A DNA stretch of 64,000 bases from an uncultured Acidobacteriaceae bacterium (GCA_937879855.1 CALFMO010000006.1:248001-312000), one strand, 5' to 3'; shown: positions 1 to 9,356, counted from the stretch's first letter. Made by a program: numbers and translations. The notes: a model not told the origin generated them from the letters alone.

Positions 1-1
1 T

Positions 2-1819
2 GAAGTCTTTGATCGTTCTTTACTCATGATGTATCGCGGAGACCATGTCTCTCCGGAGGACAACTTTGAAGTCCAACCGCTGCGGTTGGGGCCATACGTC
101 CTGACCTGGGACGGTCGCCTCGACAACCGAGACGAATTGGCCGAGCGCGTCGGAATAAACAACCCCGAGAGCGTTTCCGATCCAACGATTGTGTTGAAGG
201 CGTACGACGTGCTCGGGGATCGCGTATTCGCTGATTTGGTCGGGGAATTTGCCCTGGTGCTTTGGTGCAGCAAAACACAATCGCTCCACTTTGCCCGCTC
301 TGCCTGTGGTGCACGAACTCTCTACTATGTCATCGGCAGAAATATCCTCGTTTGGTCGAGCGATTTCGCCCATCTGGTCAGAAATACCGGAGTCGATCTC
401 GCGGTAAATGACAATTATGTCGCCGAGTACCTGTTTTCTCAGCCAGATGCGAAAACCACTCCTCTCGCGAAAGTCCACGTGGTCCATCCAAACCGTCTTG
501 TCGAATTTAAGGACGGTTGCGTCAAGCACGCACGCGAATTGTGGAACCCGACTTGCGTTCCTGCGCTTCGGTATCGCACGGATGGAGAGTATGAGGAGCA
601 CTTCCGGCAAATGCTAGAGGAAGCGGTTCGAGTGCGACTCCGGACGAAACGTCCTGTTTTTGCTGAACTCAGTGGTGGACTCGATTCGTCCTCGATCGTG
701 TTAATGGCCGACAGAATTCTACGAAGCCAGGATCGGTCCCCTGATTACCTGCAAACCACGTCATGTGTCTACGAGCAGTCTCAGACCTGTGATGAGCGTC
801 CTTTCATTCGTGCCGTTGAGGAAAAGCGCGGCGCCAGCACACGGCTCGTGCGCGAGCAGGACCAGAGAATCACGCTGGGTTTGGACGATCCACAATTCAC
901 GGGGCTCCCCAACGCGCTTCACTGCTTTCCTGGTAGGTATCAAACGGTTGCTGCTCTTATGCAACAGTACAATGCGCGCGTGCTGCTGACCGGCCGCGGG
1001 GGAGATCACCTCTTTTGGAGTGAGCCGGATGGCACGGGCATTGTGGCCGACGAACTTCGCAGAGCCAATGTCTTCAGAGCGCACACGGAGTGCCGCAAGT
1101 GGAGTCGCGCTACAAACTCTCCTTATTATGAGTTGCTCTTAAGCAGAGCACTTCCACTGGCCTTCGACAGCCTTTTTCCAGGAAGGTCTCGGTACAAGCG
1201 ACCCAAGCCGCCGACATGGTTGCACCCAAGACATCAGCCGCGGTTTCGATCGACTCACTCAGATTTCGACTCCTACACCACCTGGCGCGGCGCTCCAAGC
1301 AAACGAGCGCAGGTGTTCTTTCTGGAGCATATGTTTCGATATCTCAGCTCCGGCTTTTTGCAGGAATATGATGCCATTTATTTTTCCCATCCCTATTCCC
1401 ACAGGCCTCTTGTCGAGTTTTGTCTTGCCACACCGCTCTCCCAGTTTCTCCGCAATGGCCAGACCAGATGCTTGATGCGTCGCGCTTTGCACGAGTTATT
1501 GCCTGGCAAGATAGCTAGACGTGCAAGCAAGGGTCTTCTCGATGAGGGAATCACCAGAGCATTGAAAAGAGAGTGGCACCGTGTCTTGGGCGTCATGCAT
1601 TGGCAAGTCTGCGAACGGGAGTATGTGACGCACCCGCGTCTTATGGCGGCCCTTAATCAAGCGCGCCTCGGAATTCTTGATTTGACCGGACCTTTGCTAC
1701 GCCTCTTTTCGATGGAGCGTTGGTTGCGCTCGTTGAGCTATGTGCGATCGGACAAGACGCTCGAGCGACCGTCTTCCGCACCTTGGACTGGCTTCGTTCT
1801 GCGGCTTGAACAAGGTTAG
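2..1819 (+). CDS. Lasso peptide cyclase C1 (asparagine synthetase-like), 5' end cut by window
   Basis: This enzyme is expected to adenylate an Asp/Glu side chain of the precursor and close the macrolactam ring. The N-terminal glutaminase-like fold carries a WDGRLD stretch. It is followed by the ATP-pyrophosphatase PP-loop SGGLDSSS (216-223 counted from the ATG at 26) and a GRGGDHLFW motif typical of the family. The first ATG in frame is at 26, but the frame is open to base 2 and the upstream codons align with residues of cyclase C2 (9357). Roughly 18 or more codons are therefore probably missing outside the window. The stop is followed after 56 bp by precursor A1, so cyclase and precursor look co-transcribed. 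A true asparagine synthetase is unlikely given the precursors, B protein and isopeptidase nearby. Confidence 0.88.
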   Translation, partial: EVFDRSLLMMYRGDHVSPEDNFEVQPLRLGPYVLTWDGRLDNRDELAERVGINNPESVSDPTIVLKAYDVLGDRVFADLVGEFALVLWCSKTQSLHFARSACGARTLYYVIGRNILVWSSDFAHLVRNTGVDLAVNDNYVAEYLFSQPDAKTTPLAKVHVVHPNRLVEFKDGCVKHARELWNPTCVPALRYRTDGEYEEHFRQMLEEAVRVRLRTKRPVFAELSGGLDSSSIVLMADRILRSQDRSPDYLQTTSCVYEQSQTCDERPFIRAVEEKRGASTRLVREQDQRITLGLDDPQFTGLPNALHCFPGRYQTVAALMQQYNARVLLTGRGGDHLFWSEPDGTGIVADELRRANVFRAHTECRKWSRATNSPYYELLLSRALPLAFDSLFPGRSRYKRPKPPTWLHPRHQPRFRSTHSDFDSYTTWRGAPSKRAQVFFLEHMFRYLSSGFLQEYDAIYFSHPYSHRPLVEFCLATPLSQFLRNGQTRCLMRRALHELLPGKIARRASKGLLDEGITRALKREWHRVLGVMHWQVCEREYVTHPRLMAALNQARLGILDLTGPLLRLFSMERWLRSLSYVRSDKTLERPSSAPWTGFVLRLEQG

Positions 1820-1875
1820 TCCGGAGCTTCCACCAACCCCGGACATTTGTTGTTTCGGTGGAGAAAGGAAAAACC

Positions 1876-2007
1876 ATGGAGTACACAACGCCAGTAATCG
1901 AAGTCGCGGGTCCTGCAAGGGAGCTCATCCAAGCTTCCATGGGCCCACGAACTGACGGTGACGGCTACATTTACAGTCAGGGCCTAGTCTGCAACCCCGA
2001 AGAATAG
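1876..2007 (+). CDS. Lasso precursor peptide A1 (43 aa)
   Basis: This tiny gene has a strong ribosome binding site (AGAAAGGA, 1862-1869) just before its ATG. The leader starts MEYTTPVIEVAG, which fits the lasso recognition signature Y-x2-P-x-[LI]-x3-G bound by the PqqD-like domain of the B protein. A conserved LIQ follows at 17-19. The likely core contains GPRTDGDGYIYSQ. If Gly23 is residue 1, Asp29 is residue 7 and could accept the isopeptide bond, with Ser at -2 in place of the usual Thr. Another register is possible (see findings). It lies 56 bp after cyclase C1 and just before a strong terminator. Confidence 0.8.
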   Translation: MEYTTPVIEVAGPARELIQASMGPRTDGDGYIYSQGLVCNPEE

Positions 2008-2018
2008 TGATTCAAGGA

Positions 2019-2055
2019 GCGGAATCGTGATCAGCGATTCCGCCTTTCCTTTTGT
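2019..2055 (+). terminator. Rho-independent terminator after A1
   Basis: A perfect 9-bp stem GCGGAATCG / CGATTCCGC (2019-2027 and 2035-2043) with a 7-base loop is followed by a T-rich run (CTTTCCTTTT). It sits between the convergent A1 and receptor 1 genes and could serve both strands. Confidence 0.8.
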
Positions 2056-2082
2056 GAACGGTGGCTTTAACCAGATGAGGTT

Positions 2083-5000
2083 CTAGAACCCGAGCTTCAA
2101 TGCGAGTTGCAAAGATCGAGCGCCTCCGATCTGATAAAGCGGACTGAAGCCGCTCCCAAACGTCCCCGTTCCCCCGCCTGATAGTCCCTTCGCGAGCGTA
2201 TTTTGCGAAAGTCCAAAGCCGCTTTGAGGAAGCAACCTGCCACTTGAATCGAGTGTGCCCATTTCTCCTGACTCTGGTGAGAAATTGGGGTGATTGAACA
2301 AGTTGAACGCCTCCACGCGTGCCTTGATGCTGATTCGCTCTGTAATTCGGAACGTTCGTTGGACCGCAAGATCCACTTGAACAAGCGGAAATCCTCGAAA
2401 GACGTTTCGTCCAAGCGAGCCTTGCCGGTACGCACTCGGCACAGACAGTGCCAATGGATTAAAGCGACGTCCTCCAGGTGCCATCGGATCATCGCCATAC
2501 ATCGCAATTCCTGTAACTAAATCCGGCCGAAAATCGTAAATGCCAAATCCAATATCCCTAGAAACGGTGACGTTAACCGGAGGAGAGGAATGCGTGACTG
2601 CAATCGAGTCGATCGCCCAGTTGCCAAGCAGGGCGGTTAATGCGCGCGAGTTACCTTCGAACTTCGGGGCGTAGTCTATACCCACCGTTGCGGTATGCCG
2701 GATGTCGAAGTCTGATGCGCCATAATCAACACTCGGATTGAGAAACTGCCCCGGAATGCCATTAAAGATCGAATCAGTAGAGACATTATCGAATGAATGC
2801 GAGAAGGCATAAGAAGCAATTATGTGAGAACCCGCGCGAGCGCGATGTACGAATCGAACCTGGAGGGCATTGTAATTGGAATAACCTGCGTTATTTGTAA
2901 ACAGGACTTGCGTGAACGCGCTTGGCACACCTGCCACGCCTCCTATGTATTCTTCGGTACGGAGTAAGCTGTGCCCGACAGAACCGACGTACTCCACACT
3001 AAGCGTCTGGTCCGCTCCGAGAGATTGCTGAAGGGCAAGATTCCATTGCCATGAATGTGGGACCTTAAGAACTGAAGGGAACGCCGCGACTGTGCGAAAA
3101 GGAGCAATCGGGGGAAGTGAGGGTGGCGATGCGTCCTCTCGACTCAGCGGGAAGCGTACCCCGAAAAAGAGCTTCTGCGCTAAAAAGGGAAAATTAGTTC
3201 CGTCGAAAGCGTTGCCTCCTGGCCCGTTGCCCAGATCGTAAAACATCCCTGCGCCAGCCTTGATAATTGACTCCATTTTTGAAGAACGCGTCAGTTCATA
3301 CGCCAAGCCCAAACGCGGGGCAAAGTTGTTTAACGTCGAATGGTAGATCGGGGCGCCCTGCGGAGCCAACGAGAGGGCGGGCAGATTGTTTACATTCTCA
3401 ATCGCAAATGGTTGTTGTCCATTAGCTCCTCGGCCGGCCGGCACGGGGCTGTAGTCCCATCGCACTCCATAGGTAACACTCAAGCGATCCATAGGCTTCC
3501 AAGCATCTTGTGAGTATGCTGAATAATTCCTGAAGGTCGAATGCACCGGCACGGTGGCCGCTACAGCAATGAACGCGCTGCTCAGACTGAGTGCAGCTTG
3601 AATGTCAGTGAAAGCAGCCTGTTGCACGTAAACCGGGGGCGCCGTCTCTGGCGACAAGCTTCTAAAATCCAGGCCTGCTTTCATTACGTGTTTTTTTATT
3701 TGATATGACGCATTGTTGACGATGTTGATCTGCGTCTGCACATTGGCGGCCTCTCTGCCGAGCGTCAGCTGCCGATTGCGCGCGTTTCCGTCAGGTGCGA
3801 ACTGAAAAATGCTGTTCTCCTCGTTGAACGGAGAAGGAAACACCATCTCTGGTCGCAGCGACACAGCACCGCCGAAGCTGTCGAGCTGATCGCTCCCCGA
3901 TGCAGACGATTCGCTCCAATTGAACCGTAAATCGTTTATGAATGCTGAAGAGGTCCGATAAGTCACGCCAGCCGTAAGAGTCTGCAGCCCGAAACGAGTC
4001 TCGGTTACTGCGCTGAGGCTATTGATCCCTGCGCCTCGCTGACTTCGGTCAGAAGTCGAATAATCATACCTTCCAAGCATGGAAAGAGACTCGCCTACGT
4101 GGTGGTCAATCCGGAGGCTCACCGCATCCAGACCGGATGGATCCGAAAAGGCGTACGTGGCACGCGCCAGGCCGTTTCCCTCGTCGGGACCGTTCGGAAA
4201 GGGATAGGCTTCGAAAAATGGCTTCATGGATGGCGGAGCGGAGTTTCTCGCGGCCAATGAAGGAACGTCACTCTCTGTTGAGGCTGGCTGGCGAAGCCGG
4301 AGACCTTCGTACGATCCGAAGAAGAACGTCCTGCTCTTGAGGATGGGTCCCCCGAGTACACCTCCATAGTCATTCTGCCGCAGGGCAGCACGTTTCAAAT
4401 TGTCCCTGTTTGCAAACCAGTCATTCGCATCAAACGCGTCGTTCCTGATGTAGTCGAAGATCTCCCCACGGAATTCATTGCTGCCCGAGCGGGTCACAAT
4501 CGATATTTGCGCCCCAGGCATGCGACCGAATTCCGGAGAGTAGCTTGAGGTCAGTACCGCAAATTCTTGAACATCGTCAGTGGAGACTAGGCTGTTAGTC
4601 CCCCCGAAGGCAGTCACCGCGGGGAGGGATCCTCCCGCCGATTGCCCGGGGTTTACGCCGGCGGCAATTGCCACGTTTGCGCTTGTCCCATCGATAATGA
4701 AGTAGTTGGTATTTGTTCTTTGGCCGTTCACACTGAATTGCCCTTGATTGGCGAAGCTCGCCGGGGTAATTACGACGCCAGGCGTCAATTGAAACAACGT
4801 TTGGAATGACCGGCCGTTTAACGGGAGCTCTTTGACAAGTGTCTGATCCACTACAGTGCCCACGGCGCCGGTTGTCTGAACTGGAGTGCTGTTCGTCTGA
4901 ATTGCTGCCGACGCCAGTGGAGATCCCGTGGCCAGCCTGAAGTTTTGCTGGATATCATCTTGGACAAATACGGTCAGGGTGGCCGATGCGGATTTGTATC

Positions 5001-5283
5001 CAGGAGCAGAGACTTCTATGCGGTAATGGCTTGCTCGGATGGCTTGAAAAACGTAGAGGCCGGACTCGTTGGTTTCAACCTTGGCTTTTGTATTTCGATC
5101 GACATCTACCAACTCCACGCGAGCCCTTACGATGACTGTCCCGGAAGAATCAGCGACACGCCCCACTAGTAAGGCAGTATCCATTTGAGCGACAGCGGAG
5201 GAACAGAAGAGGCCCAGAACAGCGCCCGCTGAGAGGATGCAAGCACAGGGAGAGATCCGTCGAAGGCAACAAATCGGAACCAC
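2083..5283 (-). CDS. Oar-like TonB-dependent receptor 1
   Basis: This is a 1066-residue outer-membrane transporter. A signal peptide ends near VAQ (about residue 33). A carboxypeptidase-regulatory-like beta-sandwich follows (about 37-120, starting LLVGRVADSSG), then a plug domain with KELPLNGRSFQTLFQLTPG, then a long beta-barrel ending in LALKLGF, the terminal Phe expected of outer-membrane proteins. The start is GTG at 5283; no strong ribosome site is visible. It is the last gene of a minus-strand unit: sigma factor, anti-sigma factor, receptor, with 72 bp before it. It is a close paralogue of receptor 2 (14200-17373). Its place inside a lasso locus suggests import or sensing of the lasso peptide; the substrate is an inference. 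Confidence 0.88.
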   Translation of the reverse strand: MVPICCLRRISPCACILSAGAVLGLFCSSAVAQMDTALLVGRVADSSGTVIVRARVELVDVDRNTKAKVETNESGLYVFQAIRASHYRIEVSAPGYKSASATLTVFVQDDIQQNFRLATGSPLASAAIQTNSTPVQTTGAVGTVVDQTLVKELPLNGRSFQTLFQLTPGVVITPASFANQGQFSVNGQRTNTNYFIIDGTSANVAIAAGVNPGQSAGGSLPAVTAFGGTNSLVSTDDVQEFAVLTSSYSPEFGRMPGAQISIVTRSGSNEFRGEIFDYIRNDAFDANDWFANRDNLKRAALRQNDYGGVLGGPILKSRTFFFGSYEGLRLRQPASTESDVPSLAARNSAPPSMKPFFEAYPFPNGPDEGNGLARATYAFSDPSGLDAVSLRIDHHVGESLSMLGRYDYSTSDRSQRGAGINSLSAVTETRFGLQTLTAGVTYRTSSAFINDLRFNWSESSASGSDQLDSFGGAVSLRPEMVFPSPFNEENSIFQFAPDGNARNRQLTLGREAANVQTQINIVNNASYQIKKHVMKAGLDFRSLSPETAPPVYVQQAAFTDIQAALSLSSAFIAVAATVPVHSTFRNYSAYSQDAWKPMDRLSVTYGVRWDYSPVPAGRGANGQQPFAIENVNNLPALSLAPQGAPIYHSTLNNFAPRLGLAYELTRSSKMESIIKAGAGMFYDLGNGPGGNAFDGTNFPFLAQKLFFGVRFPLSREDASPPSLPPIAPFRTVAAFPSVLKVPHSWQWNLALQQSLGADQTLSVEYVGSVGHSLLRTEEYIGGVAGVPSAFTQVLFTNNAGYSNYNALQVRFVHRARAGSHIIASYAFSHSFDNVSTDSIFNGIPGQFLNPSVDYGASDFDIRHTATVGIDYAPKFEGNSRALTALLGNWAIDSIAVTHSSPPVNVTVSRDIGFGIYDFRPDLVTGIAMYGDDPMAPGGRRFNPLALSVPSAYRQGSLGRNVFRGFPLVQVDLAVQRTFRITERISIKARVEAFNLFNHPNFSPESGEMGTLDSSGRLLPQSGFGLSQNTLAKGLSGGGTGTFGSGFSPLYQIGGARSLQLALKLGF

Positions 5284-5355
5284 GGGTCCAGTACAGCCTC
5301 AATGGTTAACATCGCATTTATGAAATGGCCATCCCATCAAGGACGGGCTGGAGGT

Positions 5356-6588
5356 TTACTGCTCGCTCGCACCCTTATCCAAAACCCTAAAGAGCATTCT
5401 TCTTCCGGAAGGTTGTAGAACAGCCTTCTTGTACGGCTCTTCGGTGACAAAAACCGAGTTGATGTGTGCGAGTAGAGCTGGGTCGGTGACCGTCAGAACC
5501 CAACGGCCCTCCTGTTCGCTGTCAACCTGGAACTTACCCAAGCTGACAATTTTTTGAACTGTGCCCGGAGTTTGTCCCCATAGATAAAAAGAAGGATTGG
5601 CGTTGATGTTGGCGGCGTCAGTCAAGTCGTACGCATAAAACACCAGCTTCTTGCCTTCGGAATAGAAAATGCGACCGCGGGCCTGTGATGAACGGCTGCC
5701 TTCGCCAACCTCCGGGAAAACATTCAGCACGTGTACATGGCGATCAACAATGAGATCGTGTGCCTCACGCAACGTAGCGTCCAGCTGCTGGGCCAAACGC
5801 AATTGCAAGCTAAGCTTCGTGACCCTGTCGCGCAAATTATTTAGCTCAGTCTCAGTTACCAAGGCTGCGGCGTGGTCGGCATTTTCTTTGGTGCGCGTTT
5901 TCTCTAATTCCGCCTCAAGCTCGTCGATTTTGGTGTTTCGCTTGGCTTCGTTCTCTCGTAGCACCGCACTCGATGCCTTTAGTTCTGCAATCTGTAAGAC
6001 AAGCGAAGCCTTTTCCTGCTTACCTGATTCCAACGCCTCCCGTTGTTGCTCCAATTTGGTAGAGGCGGTTGCCAATTGGCTTTGCGCCTGGCGTAGCTGC
6101 TCTTTTAATCGAAGGTCTTCGTTGATGCGCTGGCTCGTTTCGGATGCGGGCCCTTGCGAAGTTGACAGCCGGCTCGGACCTGAGACATGGCGGGCTCTTT
6201 GATATCGCATTCCCAGGAAGAAGGAAGCAACGGTCAGAACAAGCACCACTATCGGCGCCCAAAAAGCGATGCTCTTAGATCGAGTCCCGATCGAAACTCT
6301 TTCGAGCATTCCGGGCTCGCTGAGGCTACTCGGCTGCGGCGGCAACGAAATACCGGCGGATCGCGCCCTGGCAATGAACCTCTGAGTCATCCCCTCTGGG
6401 ATGGGCCGTGTATCTTCATATTCCGCCGCCGACAATTTGAAATAGGTCTCTTCGAAGGCTGCCCACAATACCTTACATTCGGGGCAGCCTTGGAGATGCT
6501 CGTTCAGGTCGGCCAATTCCTCTTCACGAAGCTCTCCGCTCACGGCGAGAGCACATAGTTCCTCGAACTTTTCATGAGTGGGCATCAA
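5356..6588 (-). CDS. Membrane anti-sigma factor 1 (zinc-finger/RskA-like)
   Basis: This 410-residue protein should hold the neighbouring ECF sigma factor at the membrane. The cytoplasmic N-terminus has an H-x3-C-x2-C zinc-binding motif (His31, Cys35, Cys38). One membrane helix lies at about 107-127, then a long coiled coil (about 155-265). The outer C-terminal domain resembles the RskA periplasmic domain (FYLWGQTPG, SLGKFQVD, RWVLTV, VFVTEEP). Its ATG overlaps the sigma gene's stop by four bases, so the two are translationally coupled. The coiled coil is long for this family and could reach a receptor signalling domain across the periplasm. A paralogue with the same layout lies at 17548-18792. 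Confidence 0.85.
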   Translation of the reverse strand: MMPTHEKFEELCALAVSGELREEELADLNEHLQGCPECKVLWAAFEETYFKLSAAEYEDTRPIPEGMTQRFIARARSAGISLPPQPSSLSEPGMLERVSIGTRSKSIAFWAPIVVLVLTVASFFLGMRYQRARHVSGPSRLSTSQGPASETSQRINEDLRLKEQLRQAQSQLATASTKLEQQREALESGKQEKASLVLQIAELKASSAVLRENEAKRNTKIDELEAELEKTRTKENADHAAALVTETELNNLRDRVTKLSLQLRLAQQLDATLREAHDLIVDRHVHVLNVFPEVGEGSRSSQARGRIFYSEGKKLVFYAYDLTDAANINANPSFYLWGQTPGTVQKIVSLGKFQVDSEQEGRWVLTVTDPALLAHINSVFVTEEPYKKAVLQPSGRRMLFRVLDKGASEQ

Positions 6589-7220
6589 CGTTGTCCTCTA
6601 CTCACGCGGCCGTCAGCAGCGAGATGCTGACCTTTGGCCGAAAGCCCGCTGCGCAATTTGTTCAGGCCTCTATAATATAGGTGTCGAACGACGGAAAGTG
6701 ATTCCTTCATTTCTTGATGAACTTCATCGAGAGTAAGACCACGGGCAAAATGAAGCGTGATCACTTTTCGCTCTCTGGCGGGGAGCGTCTTGAGCAATTC
6801 CTGCACCAGACGGTCTAACTCCTGCTGTGACAATGGCGCCATCGGTCCGCTCGAATTCGCGTTTGCAATTACGTCTTCGTCAATGTGCAATAAGTCATAA
6901 ATGCCACGAGATCGCAGATGTCGTTTTCGATCTATTGAGCGATGTTTGGCAGCTCGTATCAGCCATGATTTGAAAGTGCCCTTCTGGGCATCAAACTGCG
7001 AGATCCGCTGATACACCTCCAAAAACACTTCCTGAACAATTTCTTCCGCCTCGCCATCGTCGCCCAGCATCCGTCTCGCAATGTGGAAGAGCGACCCGCA
7101 GTGCCTCTCATATAGCGCTGTAAAAGCCTCCTGGCGACCGTGGCATACAAGTTCTACTAAGCTCTCATCGCTGAGGCGGCCAAGACCATTGTCGCTCGCC
7201 TTAGGGAGTCGTGGAATCAT
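6585..7220 (-). CDS. ECF RNA polymerase sigma factor 1
   Basis: This sigma-70 family extracytoplasmic-function factor has region 2 (ALYERHCGSLFHIARRML through WLIRAAKHRSIDRKR) and region 4 with a helix-turn-helix (LPARERKVITLHFARGLTLDEV and YYRGLNKLRSG). An in-frame TTG start at 7250 is possible. The ATG at 7220 is preferred because two palindromes lie upstream (7234-7246 and 7261-7273) and the homologous sigma 2 has a similar N-terminal length. Stop and anti-sigma start overlap (ATGA). It probably drives receptor 1 and perhaps the biosynthetic genes; no target promoter could be assigned by eye. Confidence 0.9.
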   Translation of the reverse strand: MIPRLPKASDNGLGRLSDESLVELVCHGRQEAFTALYERHCGSLFHIARRMLGDDGEAEEIVQEVFLEVYQRISQFDAQKGTFKSWLIRAAKHRSIDRKRHLRSRGIYDLLHIDEDVIANANSSGPMAPLSQQELDRLVQELLKTLPARERKVITLHFARGLTLDEVHQEMKESLSVVRHLYYRGLNKLRSGLSAKGQHLAADGRVSRGQR

Positions 7221-7233
7221 GATCGAGTGCCAA

Positions 7234-7273
7234 GGAATGACATTCCCCAACCCCGAGGCGGGAACGACATTCC
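7234..7273 (-). promoter_or_regulatory. Two tandem palindromes upstream of sigma 1
   Basis: GGAATGACATTCC (7234-7246; arms GGAAT and ATTCC around GAC) recurs as GGAACGACATTCC (7261-7273), 27 bp apart, just upstream of the preferred ATG of sigma factor 1. This spacing suggests an operator for a dimeric regulator or an ECF-type promoter element with GGAA(T/C) cores. The HTH gene at 7564 is a candidate binder. Confidence 0.45.
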
Positions 7274-7462
7274 AGATGATATCCGCATTGGCAGTCCTGA
7301 TTGAGCACGATTTGGGACGTGTCCTTTTGCCTTAAGCGTGTGAACTTGCATTAGGATTTTCACATCTTTTTGCTTTCCCTACGACGACACTGCGATTTCG
7401 TGCGGATGTAAGTTCTGAAATGGGTCCCACTGTCAATATTTTTGTTAGTTCGCGGGGAAGTT

Positions 7463-7492
7463 TTGCGTCTTGTTTCCGTACTTATGTATAGA
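7463..7492 (+). promoter_or_regulatory. Weak candidate promoter for the B-C2-A operon
   Basis: TTGCGT (7463-7468) and TATAGA (7487-7492) are separated by 18 bp, about 70 bp upstream of the HTH gene. Both boxes deviate from consensus, so this is tentative. Confidence 0.25.
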
Positions 7493-7563
7493 AGCTAAAA
7501 GCGTTTTTTGAAGCGCGACGTAGTCGTCGCTTGTCAAGGCGTTGAGGCAATGCGGAAGTAAGA

Positions 7564-8475
7564 ATGACAGGTTGTGGCATCAATTCGGGATCCGAACCTC
7601 GACGGAGACTTTCCCAGGCTCGATATTTAAGCGACCTGATGATCCATGAGGACTTATCCGCCAGAGAAATTTCCCGCCGAAGCAAAGTGATTGCAGAACA
7701 GAATGGCAAGCCAGAATTAGCCGTTGGACATCAGGCTGTGTCCGCCTGGGCCAACGGCACACGTCATCTCAACACGAAGCACAAGGGACTTCTCGCGGCA
7801 ATTCTCGGAGTTTCACTAGCCAACCTCACTCGTGCGTGCGATGCCGACGATGAGCACCTGAATGTACGATCCATATTCAGACCGACGACGGCAGTCGTCC
7901 GTGGCACTCTTCACAATTATGGACACTCGGTCGTCGTCAGGACAGATATCAACTTCAGTGAGCCGGCCATCTATTCCGATTGGAGCGAAATGTTTTCCTT
8001 TCGGCCATTGCACTTGATGCGCCACTTCCGAAATGTCCCGGCTAACTGGTTCGGATGGATCCCCGATGATTCCGCCAGTCCGATGGTTCGTTCTCCGCAA
8101 TGCCTGGTGCCGCTCGAAAGAGTATCTCAACGCACGGCGTTGCGAATCCTGGACATGGCCGATTCGGCCCATAGGCGAGTCTGGTTTGTGTATTTGCCGG
8201 GAGGAAAGCTACACGTAGGAGTCGGATATCGGGATGGACGTTTCTTCTCATTCGCCAGAACCAATGGAGGCAAAGTCGTATTCACGAATTTTCTTTTGCC
8301 ACAAGTTGATTTCGTAGGCTATTTCACGGGAAAGGTCCTTTTTCATCTGCTTCTTGCCTCCAAGAACCAACAAACACGTAAACATCGAGAGAACTCGAAT
8401 CATCCACCAACAATAGACAACTTGGGCAGTGCTGCCAACATAAAGGGTTTTTCTCTAGCCGCAGTTTCTCACTGA
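7564..8475 (+). CDS. HTH protein with C-terminal domain of unknown function, likely locus regulator
   Basis: This 303-residue protein was not matched to a named family. Residues about 15-95 resemble a helix-turn-helix of the XRE/phage-repressor type (LSDLMIHEDLSAREISRR, VGHQAVSAWANGTRHLN, LLAAILGVSLANLTRAC). The C-terminal 190 residues are mixed alpha/beta (PGGKLHVGVGYRDGRFFSF) with no recognised motif. It is the first gene of the plus-strand run leading to B, C2 and the precursors, with 102 bp to the B start. It also starts 343 bp from the divergent sigma gene, so control of both directions is plausible. An effector-binding C-terminal domain is possible but not shown. Confidence 0.6.
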   Translation: MTGCGINSGSEPRRRLSQARYLSDLMIHEDLSAREISRRSKVIAEQNGKPELAVGHQAVSAWANGTRHLNTKHKGLLAAILGVSLANLTRACDADDEHLNVRSIFRPTTAVVRGTLHNYGHSVVVRTDINFSEPAIYSDWSEMFSFRPLHLMRHFRNVPANWFGWIPDDSASPMVRSPQCLVPLERVSQRTALRILDMADSAHRRVWFVYLPGGKLHVGVGYRDGRFFSFARTNGGKVVFTNFLLPQVDFVGYFTGKVLFHLLLASKNQQTRKHRENSNHPPTIDNLGSAANIKGFSLAAVSH

Positions 8476-8577
8476 ACCCAAGCAGTGGGTATTGCCGCTG
8501 ATCAACCATTTGGGTTGAGTAAATTCATTTTGCTACGCCACAGAAGCTACAGCCGACCCGTGGCCGGGAGTGATCCG

Positions 8578-9336
8578 ATGAAACCGCCGACCATTGAAGA
8601 CAAAGACTACCTGGATCGCAATGTACGTTGCGTGTATCTCATCACCTCAAGAGATGGCGGCGTTCTCTTTGATCTCGACAATGATGAATTCCTAAAGCTT
8701 GATTCGATCGGATCAACCATGTGGACTCTCCTGAGCGCCCACAAATCTAAAACGGAGGTCGTTGAAACGCTGTCAACCCAGTGTAACGTTGATCCGAAAC
8801 GTGTAGCCAACGACCTGGAACGCTTCCTGGAGAGCGCGGCAGAGCGAGGGATCACACCCGAGTGCGTAAAAATCTCACAAGGGCCGCAGTCGTCCGTTCA
8901 GGAACACACGAACTACCCTTATTATGGGCAAAATCCCGATCAGCCACGTCCGCGTCCCGGTCGACTGCGAGTCTGTCAAGCCTTCTTAGCCCTGGCAGCC
9001 TTTGATCTTCTTCTATCGGTCGCTTCATTGAAGATACTCTGCCGGTGGGTGAAGCGGTGGGCAGTAGGGCAGCGGCAGAACGGCGATGCTGATCTGATCG
9101 GGAAAGTCTGCACTGCAGTGGAAAGGGCGTGCGTTTGGTATCCGAAGAAAGCTGTGTGCCTTCAGCGTTCCGCGGTAACCGTGTGTCTTCTGAAATCGCA
9201 CGGGGTGGCTGCTCAAATGATTGTAGGCGCCCGGGTGATGCCCATGGTGTCGCACGCCTGGGTTGAAGTAAATGGCTCGGTTATAAACGACCATGTGAAA
9301 GTTCGAGCGGTTTACCAACGTTTGGCTGCTTTTTAG
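8578..9336 (+). CDS. Lasso peptide B protein: fused PqqD-like (B1) and leader protease (B2)
   Basis: This protein should bind the precursor leader and cut it off. Residues about 15-95 form a PqqD-like recognition domain (VLFDLDNDEFLKLDSIGSTMW). Residues about 130-252 form the transglutaminase-like B2 domain with the expected triad: Cys194 in VCLQRSAV, His226 in SHAWVEVNG and Asp238 in VINDHV. A GTG at 8485 would extend the frame, but ATG 8578 is preceded by GGGAG at correct spacing and the PqqD domain starts soon after. It lies 20 bp before cyclase C2. It is the only B protein seen, so it may serve all four precursors. Confidence 0.9.
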   Translation: MKPPTIEDKDYLDRNVRCVYLITSRDGGVLFDLDNDEFLKLDSIGSTMWTLLSAHKSKTEVVETLSTQCNVDPKRVANDLERFLESAAERGITPECVKISQGPQSSVQEHTNYPYYGQNPDQPRPRPGRLRVCQAFLALAAFDLLLSVASLKILCRWVKRWAVGQRQNGDADLIGKVCTAVERACVWYPKKAVCLQRSAVTVCLLKSHGVAAQMIVGARVMPMVSHAWVEVNGSVINDHVKVRAVYQRLAAF

Positions 9337-9356
9337 TCAGTTCACGAGTATTCATT

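Larger units (their letters stand above)
7221..7563. other. Divergent intergenic region between sigma 1 and the HTH gene
   Basis: This 343-bp spacer must hold promoters for both the minus-strand sigma unit and the plus-strand biosynthetic operon. It contains the two palindromes described at 7234-7273 and a weak sigma-70-like promoter toward 7564. No open frame of note was seen. Confidence 0.5.
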
